A stretch of DNA of 44,688 nucleotides from an uncultured Rhodospirillales bacterium (GCA_903865895.1 CAIPLM010000073.1:1-44688), one strand, 5' to 3'. Counted from the stretch's first letter, positions 9,206 to 19,766 are shown. Notes: generated from the letters alone by a model not told the origin. Program-made: numbers and translations.

Positions 9206-9916
9206 CTGCGCCGCCTTCTGCTCGCCGCCCTGTTGCTGCCGCCCTTGCTGATGGGGGCCGGCCTCGCGCCGGCGCGGGCGCAGGGCGTCGATTTGCTGCT
9301 GGTGCTCGCGGTCGATGCCTCGGGCAGCGTGTCGACCGAGCGGTTCGAGCTGCAGAAGCAGGGCTATGCCGCGGCCTTCCGGGACAGGCGGGTGCAGCAG
9401 GCGATCGCCGGCGGCATGCAGCAGCGCATCGGGGTGGCGATGGTGCAATGGACCGGGCCGCGGCTGCAGCGGCTGGTGGTGGAATGGCACCTCGTTGACG
9501 GAAGCGCCGCCGCCGATGCGCTGGCAGGGCGGATCGAGGCGGCGCCGCGCCAGTTGTTCAGCGGCGGCACCTCGATCAGCGGGCTGATCGACTACGCGCT
9601 CGGCCTGCTCGACCGCGCGCCCTGGCCCACACTGCGCAAGGTAATCGACATCTCCGGCGATGGCGGTAACAACTCCGGCCGCCCGGTCGGCCCGGCGCGG
9701 GATGACGCGGTGGAGGCTGGCGTCACCATCAACGGGCTGCCGATCCTCAACGTCGAGCCCTATCTGGCCGAGCATTACCGGGAGAACGTGATCGGCGGGC
9801 CCGGCGCCTTCATGATCGCCATCGACAGCTACGAACAGTTCGCCGATGCCATTCGCCGCAAGCTGATCACCGAGATTTCCGGCCTGCCGGCCCCGCCGCG
9901 CCTCGCCGCCCGCTGA
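9206..9916 (+). CDS. DUF1194 von Willebrand factor A-like secreted protein
   Basis: The domain is certain: VDLLLVLAVDASGSVSTERF gives the MIDAS-like DxSGS, with GGTSISGLIDYALGLL and VIDISGDGGNNSGRP further on, the pattern of DUF1194. No ATG precedes the domain in this frame. Reading from CTG at 9206 gives 236 residues with an ideal signal peptide (RRLLLAALLLPPLLMGAGLAPARA) and a GGGG run 5 nt before it. A TTG at 9233 would remove the basic n-region. CTG initiation is therefore proposed, with TTG as the alternative. The stop TGA shares one base with the ATG of the first permease. The protein would be periplasmic; its function is unknown. Confidence 0.8.
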   Translation: MRRLLLAALLLPPLLMGAGLAPARAQGVDLLLVLAVDASGSVSTERFELQKQGYAAAFRDRRVQQAIAGGMQQRIGVAMVQWTGPRLQRLVVEWHLVDGSAAADALAGRIEAAPRQLFSGGTSISGLIDYALGLLDRAPWPTLRKVIDISGDGGNNSGRPVGPARDDAVEAGVTINGLPILNVEPYLAEHYRENVIGGPGAFMIAIDSYEQFADAIRRKLITEISGLPAPPRLAAR

Positions 9917-10710
9917 TGCGCTGGCTGCTCGGGTTAAGCTGGGCGTGGCTGCTGCTGTTCGTGGCGGCGCCGGCCGCGATCCTGGCGGGGATCGGGCTGC
10001 TGAGCCCGGCCGAGACCGTGCCGCCGCTCGCCTTGCCGATCGGGCTCGGCGGTTATGGCGGGTTGGCCGATCCGTTCTATCTGCGGGCCTTGCTCGGCAG
10101 TCTCGCCGTGGCGGCGGCCACCGCCCTGCTTTGCCTGGTGCTCGGCTACCCCATGGCGCTGGCGATCGCCCGCTCGGCGCATCGGCGCCTGTTGTTGCTG
10201 CTGGTGATGCTGCCGTTCTGGAGCGGCATTCTGCTGCGATTGATCGCCTGGATCGGGATTTTTCGCGATGAGGGGCTGATCAATGCGGCGCTGCGAGGGA
10301 TCGGGCTCGCCCCGCTGGCCCTGCTGCATACCGACGCGGCGATGATGGTGGGGCTGGTGTATTGCTACCTGCCCTTCATGATCCTGCCGGTGGAGGCGCG
10401 GCTGGCGGCGGCGGATGGGCGGCTGGAGATGGCGGCGGCCGATCTCGGCGCAAGGCCCTGGCAGGTGTTCCGCCGCATCACGTGGCCGCTGAGCCTGCCC
10501 GGGGTGCGGGCCGGGCTCGCGCTGGTGTTCATCCCCGTAAGCGGCGAATACGTGATCCCGGACCTGCTGGGCGCGCCCGGCACGCCGCTGATCGGGCGGG
10601 TAATCTGGGACGAATTCTTCCAATCCGCCGACTGGCCGCAGGCCACTGCGCTAGCTACCGCGCTGCTCGCGGCGATGCTGGCGGCGGCTGCGCTGCTGCG
10701 AGGCCGCTGA
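9916..10710 (+). CDS. ABC transporter permease, PotB-like
   Basis: 264 residues, about six hydrophobic helices. The start overlaps the previous stop by one base. The inner-membrane component signature (EAA loop) is seen as MAAADLGARPWQVFRRITWPLSLPG, the contact site for an ATPase. DPFYLRALLGSL and the FWSGILLRLIAWIGIF segment resemble PotB-type polyamine permeases. It pairs with the PotC-like gene one base downstream and, by gene order, with the binding protein at 7454. No ATPase gene lies in this operon. Confidence 0.9.
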   Translation: MRWLLGLSWAWLLLFVAAPAAILAGIGLLSPAETVPPLALPIGLGGYGGLADPFYLRALLGSLAVAAATALLCLVLGYPMALAIARSAHRRLLLLLVMLPFWSGILLRLIAWIGIFRDEGLINAALRGIGLAPLALLHTDAAMMVGLVYCYLPFMILPVEARLAAADGRLEMAAADLGARPWQVFRRITWPLSLPGVRAGLALVFIPVSGEYVIPDLLGAPGTPLIGRVIWDEFFQSADWPQATALATALLAAMLAAAALLRGR

Positions 10711-10711
10711 G

Positions 10712-12753
<2,042 letters not shown>

Positions 12754-12756
12754 ACC

Positions 12757-13989
12757 ATGAACGCAACCGCCCCGTCTGCACAGGTTCGGCCCGCGCTGGC
12801 CAGCCGTCTCAAGCGCGTCCAGGTCGCCGCCACGGTGGCGATGACCATCAAGGCACGCGAGCTGCGCGCCCAGGGGATCGACGTCATCCAGCTCACCATC
12901 GGTGAGCCTGATTTCGACACCCCCGAGCACGCCATCGAGGCGGCGCATCAGGCGGCGCTGGCGGGCAAGACCAAGTATCCCCCGCAGGACGGCGTGCCGG
13001 AGCTGAAGGCGGCGATCCAGAAGAAGTTCAAGCGGGATCGCAACCTCGACTACGCGCTCGACGAGATCATGGTCGCCAATGGCGGCAAGCAGGTGATTTT
13101 CGACGCGTTCCTCGCCTCGATCGACGAGGGCGACGAGGTGGTGATCCCGGCGCCGTACTGGGGTGCCTATCCGCTGATGGCGAAATGCGTCGGCGGTGAG
13201 CCGGTGATCGTCAACTGCCCGGAAAACAACGGCTTCCGCCTCCGCCCGGAGGACCTCGACGCCGCCATCACGCCGAAGACGAAGTGGCTGATGCTGAACT
13301 CGCCGAACAACCCCACCGGGGCGGCGATGTCGCGCGACGAGTTGCTGGCGATCGGCGAGGTGATGAAGAAGCACCCGCATGTCTGGATCATGTGCGACGA
13401 CATGTACGAGCATTTGGTCTATGGCGACTTCGCCTACCACACGCTGGCCGAGGTGGTGCCGGAGTTGAAGGACCGCACGGTGACGATCTCGGGCGTGTCC
13501 AAGACCTACGCGATGACGGGCTGGCGCGTCGGCTTCTGCGCCGGGCCGAAGGACCTCATCAAGGCGATGGTAAACATGCAGGGGCAGATCAGCTCCGGCA
13601 TCTCCACCGTCGGCCAGGCCGCCGCGGTGGCGGCGATGGAGGGCGATCAGTCGCTGGTCGCCGAACGCGCCGAGATTTATCGCAAGCGGCGGGATCTGGT
13701 GGTCGATGCGCTGAACGCCATGCCCGGCATCACCTGCCACCGGCCGGAGGGAGCGTTCTACGTTTATCCGAATATCGCCGGCTGCATTGGGCGAACCACG
13801 CCGAAGGGCACCAAGATCAATACCGATGGCGAGTTCGCGCTCGCGCTGCTGGAGGAAGGGCACGTCGCCCTGGTCGGCGGCGCGGCCTTCGGCATGAGCC
13901 CCTATCTGCGCATTTCCTACGCTGCCAATGACGAAGCGGTGGCCGAGGCGATGGTGCGGATGGCAAAGTTCGTCGGCAGCCTGACGTGA
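12757..13989 (+). CDS. Pyridoxal-phosphate aminotransferase, tandem paralogue of AatA
   Basis: 410 residues. It aligns end to end with the gene before it, with a roughly 10-residue longer N-terminus. Matching motifs are [44 protein letters not shown] and SGVSKTYAMTGWRVGF, with Lys249 as the PLP lysine. Differences in the substrate-facing loop (APYWGAYPLMAKCVGG here, [16 protein letters not shown] in the first copy) suggest divergent substrate range rather than simple redundancy. The last codons overlap the next gene (GTGA). A tandem pair most likely arose by local duplication. Confidence 0.92.
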   Translation: MNATAPSAQVRPALASRLKRVQVAATVAMTIKARELRAQGIDVIQLTIGEPDFDTPEHAIEAAHQAALAGKTKYPPQDGVPELKAAIQKKFKRDRNLDYALDEIMVANGGKQVIFDAFLASIDEGDEVVIPAPYWGAYPLMAKCVGGEPVIVNCPENNGFRLRPEDLDAAITPKTKWLMLNSPNNPTGAAMSRDELLAIGEVMKKHPHVWIMCDDMYEHLVYGDFAYHTLAEVVPELKDRTVTISGVSKTYAMTGWRVGFCAGPKDLIKAMVNMQGQISSGISTVGQAAAVAAMEGDQSLVAERAEIYRKRRDLVVDALNAMPGITCHRPEGAFYVYPNIAGCIGRTTPKGTKINTDGEFALALLEEGHVALVGGAAFGMSPYLRISYAANDEAVAEAMVRMAKFVGSLT

Positions 13990-14981
13990 GCTCGCCGGCC
14001 CTCAGGGCCGGGCGCGACGACGACGCCGACGGCTTCATCTCCCTGATCGGCGATTGCTGGGCGGAATATCCCGGCAATATCCTCGACGTTGACGGCGAGT
14101 TGCCGGAGTTGCGTGCGCTCGCCAGCTATTTCGCCAAGTCCGGCGGCATGTTCTGGGCCGTTGAGCAGGACGGTGCGATCACCGGCATGATCGGCACCAA
14201 GCCGCTGGAGGGCGGCGCCTGGGAGCTGTGCAAGGTCTATACGCGGCCGGCGCTGCGCGGCAGCGGGATGGCGCGGACCATGCTCGCGACCGCCGAGAGC
14301 TATGCGCGTGACCACGGCGCGAGCCGCATGAAGCTGTGGAGCGATACGCGGTTCGATCGGGCGCATCGGTTCTATGAGAAGGAAGGCTACGTCCGCGCCG
14401 GGCCGCTGCGGGTGTTGAACGACCTCTCGATGTCCATCGAGTTCTGCTACGAGAAGCCACTGGTTGGTACCGTGGTGGAGAAACTCGATGCGGCCGGGGC
14501 GCAATCGGCCATTCCCCGCCTCGCCGAGATCCTGAAATGCTGCGTCGATGACGGCGCCTCGGTGTCCTTCCTGCCGCCGCTGGCCCGCGAGGCCGCGGTG
14601 AGATTCTGGACTCGCGCCGCGTCCGCGGTGGCGATGGGTGGGCGGGTGGTGCTGGCCGGCTGGGTGGATGGAGTGCTGGCCGGGACGGTGACGCTCGATC
14701 TCGACACGCCACCGAACCAGCCGCATCGGGCGGATGTGGCGAAGCTGCTGGTGCATCCCGAAGGCCGCCGGCGCGGCCTTGCCCGCGCGCTGATGGAGCG
14801 GCTGGAGGCCGAGGCCGCGGCCGCCGGGCGCAAGCTGCTGGTGCTCGACACCAAGGAAGGCGACGCCGCCGAGAAGCTGTATCGCGGCATGGGCTGGACC
14901 GAAGCCGGGCGGGTGCCGGATTTCGCGATGAACGGCGACGGATCGCTTTCGGCGACGATCTTTTTCTGGAAGCGGCTCTGA
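13986..14981 (+). CDS. Double-domain GNAT N-acetyltransferase
   Basis: 331 residues from a GTG that overlaps the previous TGA by 4 nt. Two acetyltransferase domains lie in tandem. The first (about 5-155) has the acetyl-CoA loop VYTRPALRGSGMARTML. The second (about 160-331) has LLVHPEGRRRGLARALMERLEAEA and ends with the YRGMGWTEAGRVPDFAM pattern. Such proteins acetylate small amines, amino acids or antibiotics. Coupling to two transaminases suggests an amino-acid-like substrate. Which of the two domains is active cannot be told; both have a recognisable Q/RxxGxG/A pyrophosphate loop. Confidence 0.88.
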   Translation: MSSPALRAGRDDDADGFISLIGDCWAEYPGNILDVDGELPELRALASYFAKSGGMFWAVEQDGAITGMIGTKPLEGGAWELCKVYTRPALRGSGMARTMLATAESYARDHGASRMKLWSDTRFDRAHRFYEKEGYVRAGPLRVLNDLSMSIEFCYEKPLVGTVVEKLDAAGAQSAIPRLAEILKCCVDDGASVSFLPPLAREAAVRFWTRAASAVAMGGRVVLAGWVDGVLAGTVTLDLDTPPNQPHRADVAKLLVHPEGRRRGLARALMERLEAEAAAAGRKLLVLDTKEGDAAEKLYRGMGWTEAGRVPDFAMNGDGSLSATIFFWKRL

Positions 14982-14982
14982 G

Positions 14983-15942
14983 ATGAGGCCCGCGCTGCTG
15001 GTGATCGGGCCCAGCCGGTCCGGCAGTTCGGCGCTGACCGCGGTGCTGTCGATGCGTGGGGCGACGTTGCCGGCGCATTTGATGCCCGGCGGCAAGGGCA
15101 ATGAGCGCGGGCATTTCGAACCGGAGCGGCTGGAGCGGGTCAACACCGCCATTCTTGCAGCACTCGGGGGCGGGTATTGGGACCCGATCGCCATTCCGCC
15201 GGCGTGGTTCGGGAGCGCCGAGGCCAGCACCTTCACGGTGACCATCGCGGAGACCATCGCCGCCGAATATGGCGACGCGCCGCTGCCGATCATCAAGGAC
15301 CCACGGCTCTGCCGCCTCGCGCCGCTCTATCTCGCCGCCTGCGCGCAGCTTGGCCTCAAGCCTTGCGCGATCATCCCGCTGCGCCACCCCGGCTCCGCCG
15401 CCCGCTCGCTGTCCGCCCGTGACAAGACGCCGGCGGAGACCGCGGAATTGCTGCAGGTGATCGAACTGCTCAACGCCGAGCGCCACACGCGCGACATCCC
15501 CCGCGCCTGGAGCCGCTATGCCGATCTGCTGGAGGATTGGCGCAGTGCAACCGATGCGATCGGGGCTCAGCTTGGGTTGGTTTGGCCCGCCTGTGACGCG
15601 GAGGCGATCGAGGCATTTCTCACCCCGGACCTCCGGCACCAATCGGTGGAGGAGGCCGGGCCGCTCGCCACCCATCTTTATGAGACCGCATTGAGCGATG
15701 ACGAGGCGGCGATTCGGGCGGAATTCGGCCGTATCCGCGCCATCACCGATGAGCATGACCGGCTGATCGGCCCTTGGCAGAGCGCCTGGCGTGGCCGGCT
15801 GGCCGGGCTTGAGGGGATCACCAAGCAGCAGGCAGGGCGGATCAAGCAGTTAGAGGATGAGGCGGCAGCCGCCACGCGCCGTCGCACCGAGGCCGAGGCG
15901 CATTGGACGTGGCGGATCACCGCGCCCTTCCGCCGGGGCTGA
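14983..15942 (+). CDS. Sulfotransferase-like protein with C-terminal coiled coil
   Basis: 319 residues, ATG one base after the previous stop. The N-terminus LLVIGPSRSGSSALTAVL is the 5'-phosphosulfate-binding P-loop seen in sulfotransferase-family proteins. IIKDPRLCRLAP and PLRHPGSAARSLSARDK correspond to the 3'-phosphate site (an Arg followed by Ser). The last 60 residues form a short coiled coil and end in WTWRITAPFRRG, resembling the WRlTaPLR tail found on many bacterial glycan-modifying enzymes. It may sulfate a surface glycan or be a fold relative without known activity. No glycan genes adjoin it. Confidence 0.75.
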   Translation: MRPALLVIGPSRSGSSALTAVLSMRGATLPAHLMPGGKGNERGHFEPERLERVNTAILAALGGGYWDPIAIPPAWFGSAEASTFTVTIAETIAAEYGDAPLPIIKDPRLCRLAPLYLAACAQLGLKPCAIIPLRHPGSAARSLSARDKTPAETAELLQVIELLNAERHTRDIPRAWSRYADLLEDWRSATDAIGAQLGLVWPACDAEAIEAFLTPDLRHQSVEEAGPLATHLYETALSDDEAAIRAEFGRIRAITDEHDRLIGPWQSAWRGRLAGLEGITKQQAGRIKQLEDEAAAATRRRTEAEAHWTWRITAPFRRG

Positions 15943-16030
15943 GCGAGGCGACCGCGCATTCTGCCTGTGCGACGATGCACAGCCCCTCCCCTGTTGGCGC
16001 GAACCGTTCCGCGGACTAGCATCGCTCCAT

Positions 16031-16047
16031 CGGCCCGTTCCGGGCCG
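16031..16047 (+). other. GC-rich hairpin upstream of the CDGSH gene
   Basis: CGGCCCG, TTC, CGGGCCG: perfect 7 bp arms with a 3 nt loop, followed by CTTTAC. It lies 22 nt before the ATG and could be a weak terminator of the preceding operon or a 5' leader hairpin. Short T-run makes a strong terminator unlikely. Confidence 0.4.
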
Positions 16048-16069
16048 CTTTACAACTGAGGAGACAGAC

Positions 16070-16315
16070 ATGTCCGAATCCCCCGTGGTTGCCGGCACCG
16101 CGCCGATCAAGGTCGAGGTCGTCGCTGGCAAGGATTACTGGTGGTGCTCGTGCGGCAAGAGCAGCAAGCAGCCGTTCTGCGACGGTTCGCACAAGGGCAG
16201 CTCCTTCTCGCCGCAGAAGTGGACCGCCGAGAAGGATGGTGACGCGTGGTTCTGCGCCTGCAAGGCCACCGGCAAGTCGCCGATGTGCGACGGGTCGCAC
16301 AAGAAGCTCGCCTGA
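16070..16315 (+). CDS. Double CDGSH iron-sulfur protein
   Basis: 81 residues with a strong GAGGAG site 7 nt before the ATG. It carries two CDGSH motifs: Cys26, Cys28, Cys37, His41 (CSCGKSSKQPFCDGSH) and Cys62, Cys64, Cys73, His77 (CACKATGKSPMCDGSH). Each should bind a redox-active, acid-labile [2Fe-2S] cluster through three cysteines and one histidine. Bacterial double-CDGSH proteins are small cytoplasmic electron or cluster carriers of uncertain partners. It has its own 127 nt upstream gap holding a GC hairpin (16031-16047). The creatininase gene begins 7 nt after its stop, so it is probably co-transcribed with the genes to its right. Confidence 0.95.
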   Translation: MSESPVVAGTAPIKVEVVAGKDYWWCSCGKSSKQPFCDGSHKGSSFSPQKWTAEKDGDAWFCACKATGKSPMCDGSHKKLA

Positions 16316-16322
16316 TTCTGCG

Positions 16323-17129
16323 ATGAGCAACCGCGCCGCCTCCGCCCTCGCCTTTGCCGCCCATACGGCGGCGGAGCTGCGGGATGCTGCGGCGCGGGAT
16401 GCCATTGTGATCGTGCCGATCGGCGCGACCGAGCAGCACGGGCCGCATCTGCCAGTGATGGTGGATCACCGGCTTGCCGAGGAGGCCGCGTTTCGGGCCG
16501 CCACGCTGCTGGATGCGGCGGGGCATCCGGTGTTGGTGACGCCGACGGTGTGGACCGGGTTTTCCGAGCACCATATGGAGCTTGGCGGCACCATCACCAT
16601 CGACTACGCGACGATGGCCGGGCTGCTGCGCGGCATTGTGCGCTCGCTGGTGCGGGGCGGGTTCCGCCGCATCTGCATCCTCAACGGCCATGGCGGCAAT
16701 GCGGCGCCGCTGACTGTCGCGGTGAGTGAGCTCACCGTGGAGCTGAAAATTCCGCTGGTGACCTTCGCCTATTACGACGTGGGGGATGCGGCGACGCGGG
16801 CGATTCTGACGTTGCAATCGGCCGTGCTGCACGCCTGCGAGGCGGAGACGGCGATGATCATGGCGACCGAGCCCGATCTGGTGCGCCACGAGCATTTGGG
16901 CGCCGCGCATGGGCCGGACCAGGATCGGCCGGAGATCGAGGCGCTGGTGGGGCCCAAGGTGTTCCGCTGGCAGACGCTGAATGCGCGCGCCCGTTCCGGC
17001 GTGATCGGCAATGCCGCGGCGGGGACGCCCGAGAAGGGCGAGAGGCTGCTCGCCGCCTATGCCGAGCGCATTGCCGAGGTGCTGGGAACCAGGGCATTGT
17101 GGGAGGCGAAAGCTTCCGACCACTGGTGA
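16323..17129 (+). CDS. Creatininase-family amidohydrolase
   Basis: 268 residues. The metal-site signature is complete near the N-terminus: Glu37, His39 and Asp48 in GATEQHGPHLPVMVDHRL. NGHGGNAAPL and a late Glu in HACEAETAMIM follow, the typical order in creatinine amidohydrolases and the related MftE/ArfB enzymes. These enzymes open cyclic amides or hydrolyse formamides using two metal ions. ATG at 16323 follows the CDGSH gene closely. The downstream DapA-like gene starts 6 nt after the stop, which suggests that a hydrolysis product may be passed to a lyase. Cytoplasmic. True substrate unknown. Confidence 0.9.
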   Translation: MSNRAASALAFAAHTAAELRDAAARDAIVIVPIGATEQHGPHLPVMVDHRLAEEAAFRAATLLDAAGHPVLVTPTVWTGFSEHHMELGGTITIDYATMAGLLRGIVRSLVRGGFRRICILNGHGGNAAPLTVAVSELTVELKIPLVTFAYYDVGDAATRAILTLQSAVLHACEAETAMIMATEPDLVRHEHLGAAHGPDQDRPEIEALVGPKVFRWQTLNARARSGVIGNAAAGTPEKGERLLAAYAERIAEVLGTRALWEAKASDHW

Positions 17130-17135
17130 GTTGCC

Positions 17136-18071
17136 ATGCCCCGTCTCGATGAATCCGCTGCCGGCGTCTACATCATCGCCGTGACCCCTTTCACCGATGA
17201 CGGCGCGATCGACTACGCGGGCGCCGAGCAGATGGTGGATTTCTATATCAGCCGGGGTGCGACCGGGCTGACCATTCTCGGGATGATGGGCGAGGCGCCC
17301 AAGCTCTCCGGCGCCGAGGCGATTGGCTTCACGCGGCATGTCGTGCAGGCGGTCGGCGGGCGGGTGCCGGTGGTGGTTGGGGCCTCCAGCCCCGGCTTCG
17401 CGGCGATGGGAGAATTGTCGCGCGCGGCGATGGATGCGGGGGCGGCCGGGGTGATGGTGGCACCGCCCGGCACGGTGCGGACGGATGACCAGATTTTCGG
17501 CTATTTCCGCCAGGTGGCGGAGACGCTGGGGGATATTCCCTTCGTGTTGCAGGATTTCCCGCAGGCGAGTGGTGTGCAGATCTCGCCGGGGGTGATCCGG
17601 CGGATTGTCGATGCGCTGCCGAGTTGCGTAATGCTGAAGCATGAGGATTGGCCGGGGCTCAACAAGATCACCTGGCTGCGCGAGGCGGAGGGAATGCGGC
17701 GTATCTCCATCCTGGTGGGGAATGGCGGGGTGTTTCTGCCGGAGGAGCTGCGTCGGGGCGCCGATGGGGCGATGACCGGGTTCGCGTTTCCCGAGATGAT
17801 GGCGGATGTGCTGGCGGCGCAGCTTGCGGGGGATGCCGAGCGGGCCTCCGATATTTTCGACGCCTATCTGCCGCTGGCGCGCTACGAGCAGCAGCCGGGG
17901 CCGGGGCTCGCGGTGCGCAAATACATCCTGCACAAGCGGGGTGCGATCCCTTCGGCCGCGCAGCGGGCGCCGCGCGCGACGTTGAGCGGCCGCGAGATCA
18001 CCGAGGTGGAGTTTCTGCTGGCGCGGCAGGCGCGGCGGCTGGCGGCGATCGGGGCGGCGCCGCGGGCGTGA
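17136..18071 (+). CDS. DapA-like (dihydrodipicolinate synthase family) aldolase/lyase
   Basis: 311 residues, a TIM barrel of the N-acetylneuraminate lyase/DHDPS family. Seen motifs: GVYIIAVTPFTDDGAIDY, LTILGMMGEAPKLS (replacing the classical GTTGE loop) and VVVGASSPG. Lys168 in CVMLKHED is the Schiff-base lysine. The catalytic tyrosine of the usual YNVP motif is missing: the strand reads VLQDFP (138-142). It is therefore not the lysine-biosynthesis enzyme but a divergent member with unknown 2-oxo-acid substrate. It forms an operon with the creatininase upstream and a GNAT gene whose GTG overlaps its stop by 4 nt. Confidence 0.87.
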   Translation: MPRLDESAAGVYIIAVTPFTDDGAIDYAGAEQMVDFYISRGATGLTILGMMGEAPKLSGAEAIGFTRHVVQAVGGRVPVVVGASSPGFAAMGELSRAAMDAGAAGVMVAPPGTVRTDDQIFGYFRQVAETLGDIPFVLQDFPQASGVQISPGVIRRIVDALPSCVMLKHEDWPGLNKITWLREAEGMRRISILVGNGGVFLPEELRRGADGAMTGFAFPEMMADVLAAQLAGDAERASDIFDAYLPLARYEQQPGPGLAVRKYILHKRGAIPSAAQRAPRATLSGREITEVEFLLARQARRLAAIGAAPRA

Positions 18072-18550
18072 CGGCGCGGCTGGAGTTCCGCCGCCCTCGC
18101 CTCGCCGATGCCCCGGCGCTGTTCGCGTTCATGGGGGATGCGGAGGCGATGCGGTGGACGCATGTGCAGGCCTCGGTTCGGGATTTGAGGCGGTATTTGG
18201 CGGCTCATGCGTGCCAGGCCAGAAAAATCGGGTTTGGACCGTGGACGGTGATCGAGGCGGCGAGCGGGCGGATCGTTGGGTTTGGTGGGTTGTATGACGA
18301 CCCGTTCGATCCCGGCTGGGGGCTGGAGGTGGCGTATTTCTTCGCCCCGGAGGTGTGGGGGCGTGGCTATGCCAGCGAGTTGGTGCAGGCGAGCCTCGCC
18401 GCCGCGCGGGCGGGTGGGGCGCCGTTGCTGACCGCGTTTGCCCATCCGCAGAACCCGGCCTCGCGGCGGGTGTTGGAGAAGGCGGGGTTTCGGCGGGAGG
18501 GGTTTGTGCCGGAGATGGAGCGGGATGTGTTTCGGCTGGGGTTGGGGTGA
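18068..18550 (+). CDS. GNAT N-acetyltransferase, RimJ/RimL type
   Basis: 160 residues from the GTG in a GTGA overlap with the preceding gene. Beginning FRRPRLADAPALFAFMGDAEAMRW, with EVAYFFAPEVWGRGYASELVQ as the acetyl-CoA-binding segment and NPASRRVLEKAGFRREGF at the end, it matches the Acetyltransf_3 (RimJ/RimL) group. Members acetylate protein N-termini, amino acids or small amines. It ends the long plus-strand gene run; downstream lies a convergent hydrolase gene and a hairpin terminator. Confidence 0.88.
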   Translation: MTARLEFRRPRLADAPALFAFMGDAEAMRWTHVQASVRDLRRYLAAHACQARKIGFGPWTVIEAASGRIVGFGGLYDDPFDPGWGLEVAYFFAPEVWGRGYASELVQASLAAARAGGAPLLTAFAHPQNPASRRVLEKAGFRREGFVPEMERDVFRLGLG

Positions 18551-18718
18551 TCTGGTCGGGGGAGTTTGCTGCCTCAGAGGTCGTGTAGTGCGTGGGAAGG
18601 AAGGAAGGTTCACCACAGAGGCGGTAAGGCAATGAGTGAGTGGCGGTGAAAATGGGGTCATCGCCGCGCAGCCAATGATTTACGGATTCGCGCGAATCAC
18701 TTGTCAGGTTCGCACAAG

Positions 18719-18770
18719 ACCAAACGGATAAAAGTCTTTTTGCTTCTTTTTCTTCAGAAAAAGAAGACTT
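18719..18770. terminator. Bidirectional hairpin terminator carrying a repeated leader motif
   Basis: Between two convergent genes, the motif ACCAAACGGATAAAAGT (18719-18735) is followed by T-rich sequence and a hairpin. The hairpin has 10 bp arms CTTCTTTTTC (18743-18752) and GAAAAAGAAG (18757-18766), a TTCA loop and outer AAGT/ACTT arms. A/T runs on both sides suit termination in both directions. The same leader plus hairpin occurs twice more at 40512-40600, so this is a repeat family as well. Confidence 0.7.
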
Positions 18771-18776
18771 CCCTTC

Positions 18777-19766
18777 TCACTTCCCCAAATGCGCCCCGAA
18801 AAAAGCGGCGATTTCTCCGAAGGCTTCGCGGGTTTCGGGGATGCGTTCATCGCGGCCGTAGTGGGCGTGGGATTGGCCTTCGTAGACGTGCAGGTCGGCG
18901 GTGATGCCGAGGCGGCGGAGGTTGCGGTGGACGCGGACGGTGTTGCTCAGCAGCAGGTCGCGGGTGCCGGAGGTGAGGATGACGGGGGGGAAGCCGGCCA
19001 TGTCGCCGTAGACGGGGGAGAGCATGGGGTCGGCGAGGTCATGGCCGTTGGCGTAGAAGCGGGCGGCGGCGTCGCAGAAGCCGTCAGTGGAGACGAGGAC
19101 GGTGTCGACCATGGCGTTGGTGTGGAAGGTGTCGCCCGTTTTGGTGATGTCGGACATGGGGGTTCCCGAGGCGATGGCGCCGGGCATCGGGAGGCTGTCA
19201 CGTTTTGCGCGCAGGCCCATGGCGAGCACGAGGGCGCCGCCGGCGGAGGTGCCGATCCAGGCGCAATTGCGGGGATCGTGGCGGGCGGCGATGGATTTCC
19301 AGACGGTCATCGCGTCATCGAGGGCGCCGGGATAGTAGGCTTCGGGGGGCATGCGATAGTCGACGGCGATGACGCGGAAGCCGCCGAGGCCGGCGATCAG
19401 GATGGCTTCGCCGAGGCCGGCCTCGCCGGGGTTGAGGACGTAGCAGCCGCCGTGGATCTGGATGAGCAGGCGGTTCTCGTTGCCGGGGGCGACCTGGGCG
19501 GGAGTGACGTGGAAGATGCGTACGCCGTCGAGGGTGGCGGGGGTGATGGTCACGCCGAGGCGTTCGGCCATGGCGCGGTTGTTGGGGCCGGCGACGGCGC
19601 GGCCGGCTTCGGCGAGGGCGTGCCAGGCTTCGGGGGTGGTGGGGATGGTGTTCCAGCCCGGACGGCGGGGGGCGCCGATGAGGGCCTGCATTTCCGGGCT
19701 GACCGTCGTTGGCACCGGGATGCTGCGTGCAGGTACTTGCAGTGGCGCGATGGTATCTTGGCTCAT
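18777..19766 (-). CDS. Alpha/beta-hydrolase of the hormone-sensitive-lipase family
   Basis: 329 residues. HGG oxyanion motif (LIQIHGGCYVLN, His105), nucleophile Ser174 in IGTSAGGAL, Asp in LTSGTRDLLLSN and His in YEGQSHAHYG give a complete catalytic set of the HSL/GDXG family. No signal peptide. Members hydrolyse short acyl esters. The start MSQDTIAP at 19766 is preferred because a GAGAGGG sequence lies just upstream; a longer in-frame start at 19817 adds residues with no family similarity. Single-gene unit, ending at the shared hairpin terminator. Confidence 0.88.
   Translation of the reverse strand: MSQDTIAPLQVPARSIPVPTTVSPEMQALIGAPRRPGWNTIPTTPEAWHALAEAGRAVAGPNNRAMAERLGVTITPATLDGVRIFHVTPAQVAPGNENRLLIQIHGGCYVLNPGEAGLGEAILIAGLGGFRVIAVDYRMPPEAYYPGALDDAMTVWKSIAARHDPRNCAWIGTSAGGALVLAMGLRAKRDSLPMPGAIASGTPMSDITKTGDTFHTNAMVDTVLVSTDGFCDAAARFYANGHDLADPMLSPVYGDMAGFPPVILTSGTRDLLLSNTVRVHRNLRRLGITADLHVYEGQSHAHYGRDERIPETREAFGEIAAFFGAHLGK

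Noticed and set aside
18551-18718. Possible small gene or tRNA between the GNAT gene and the hairpin
   Set aside because: No cloverleaf, no TTCGA-type T-loop, and no ORF with a ribosome site; it appears empty.
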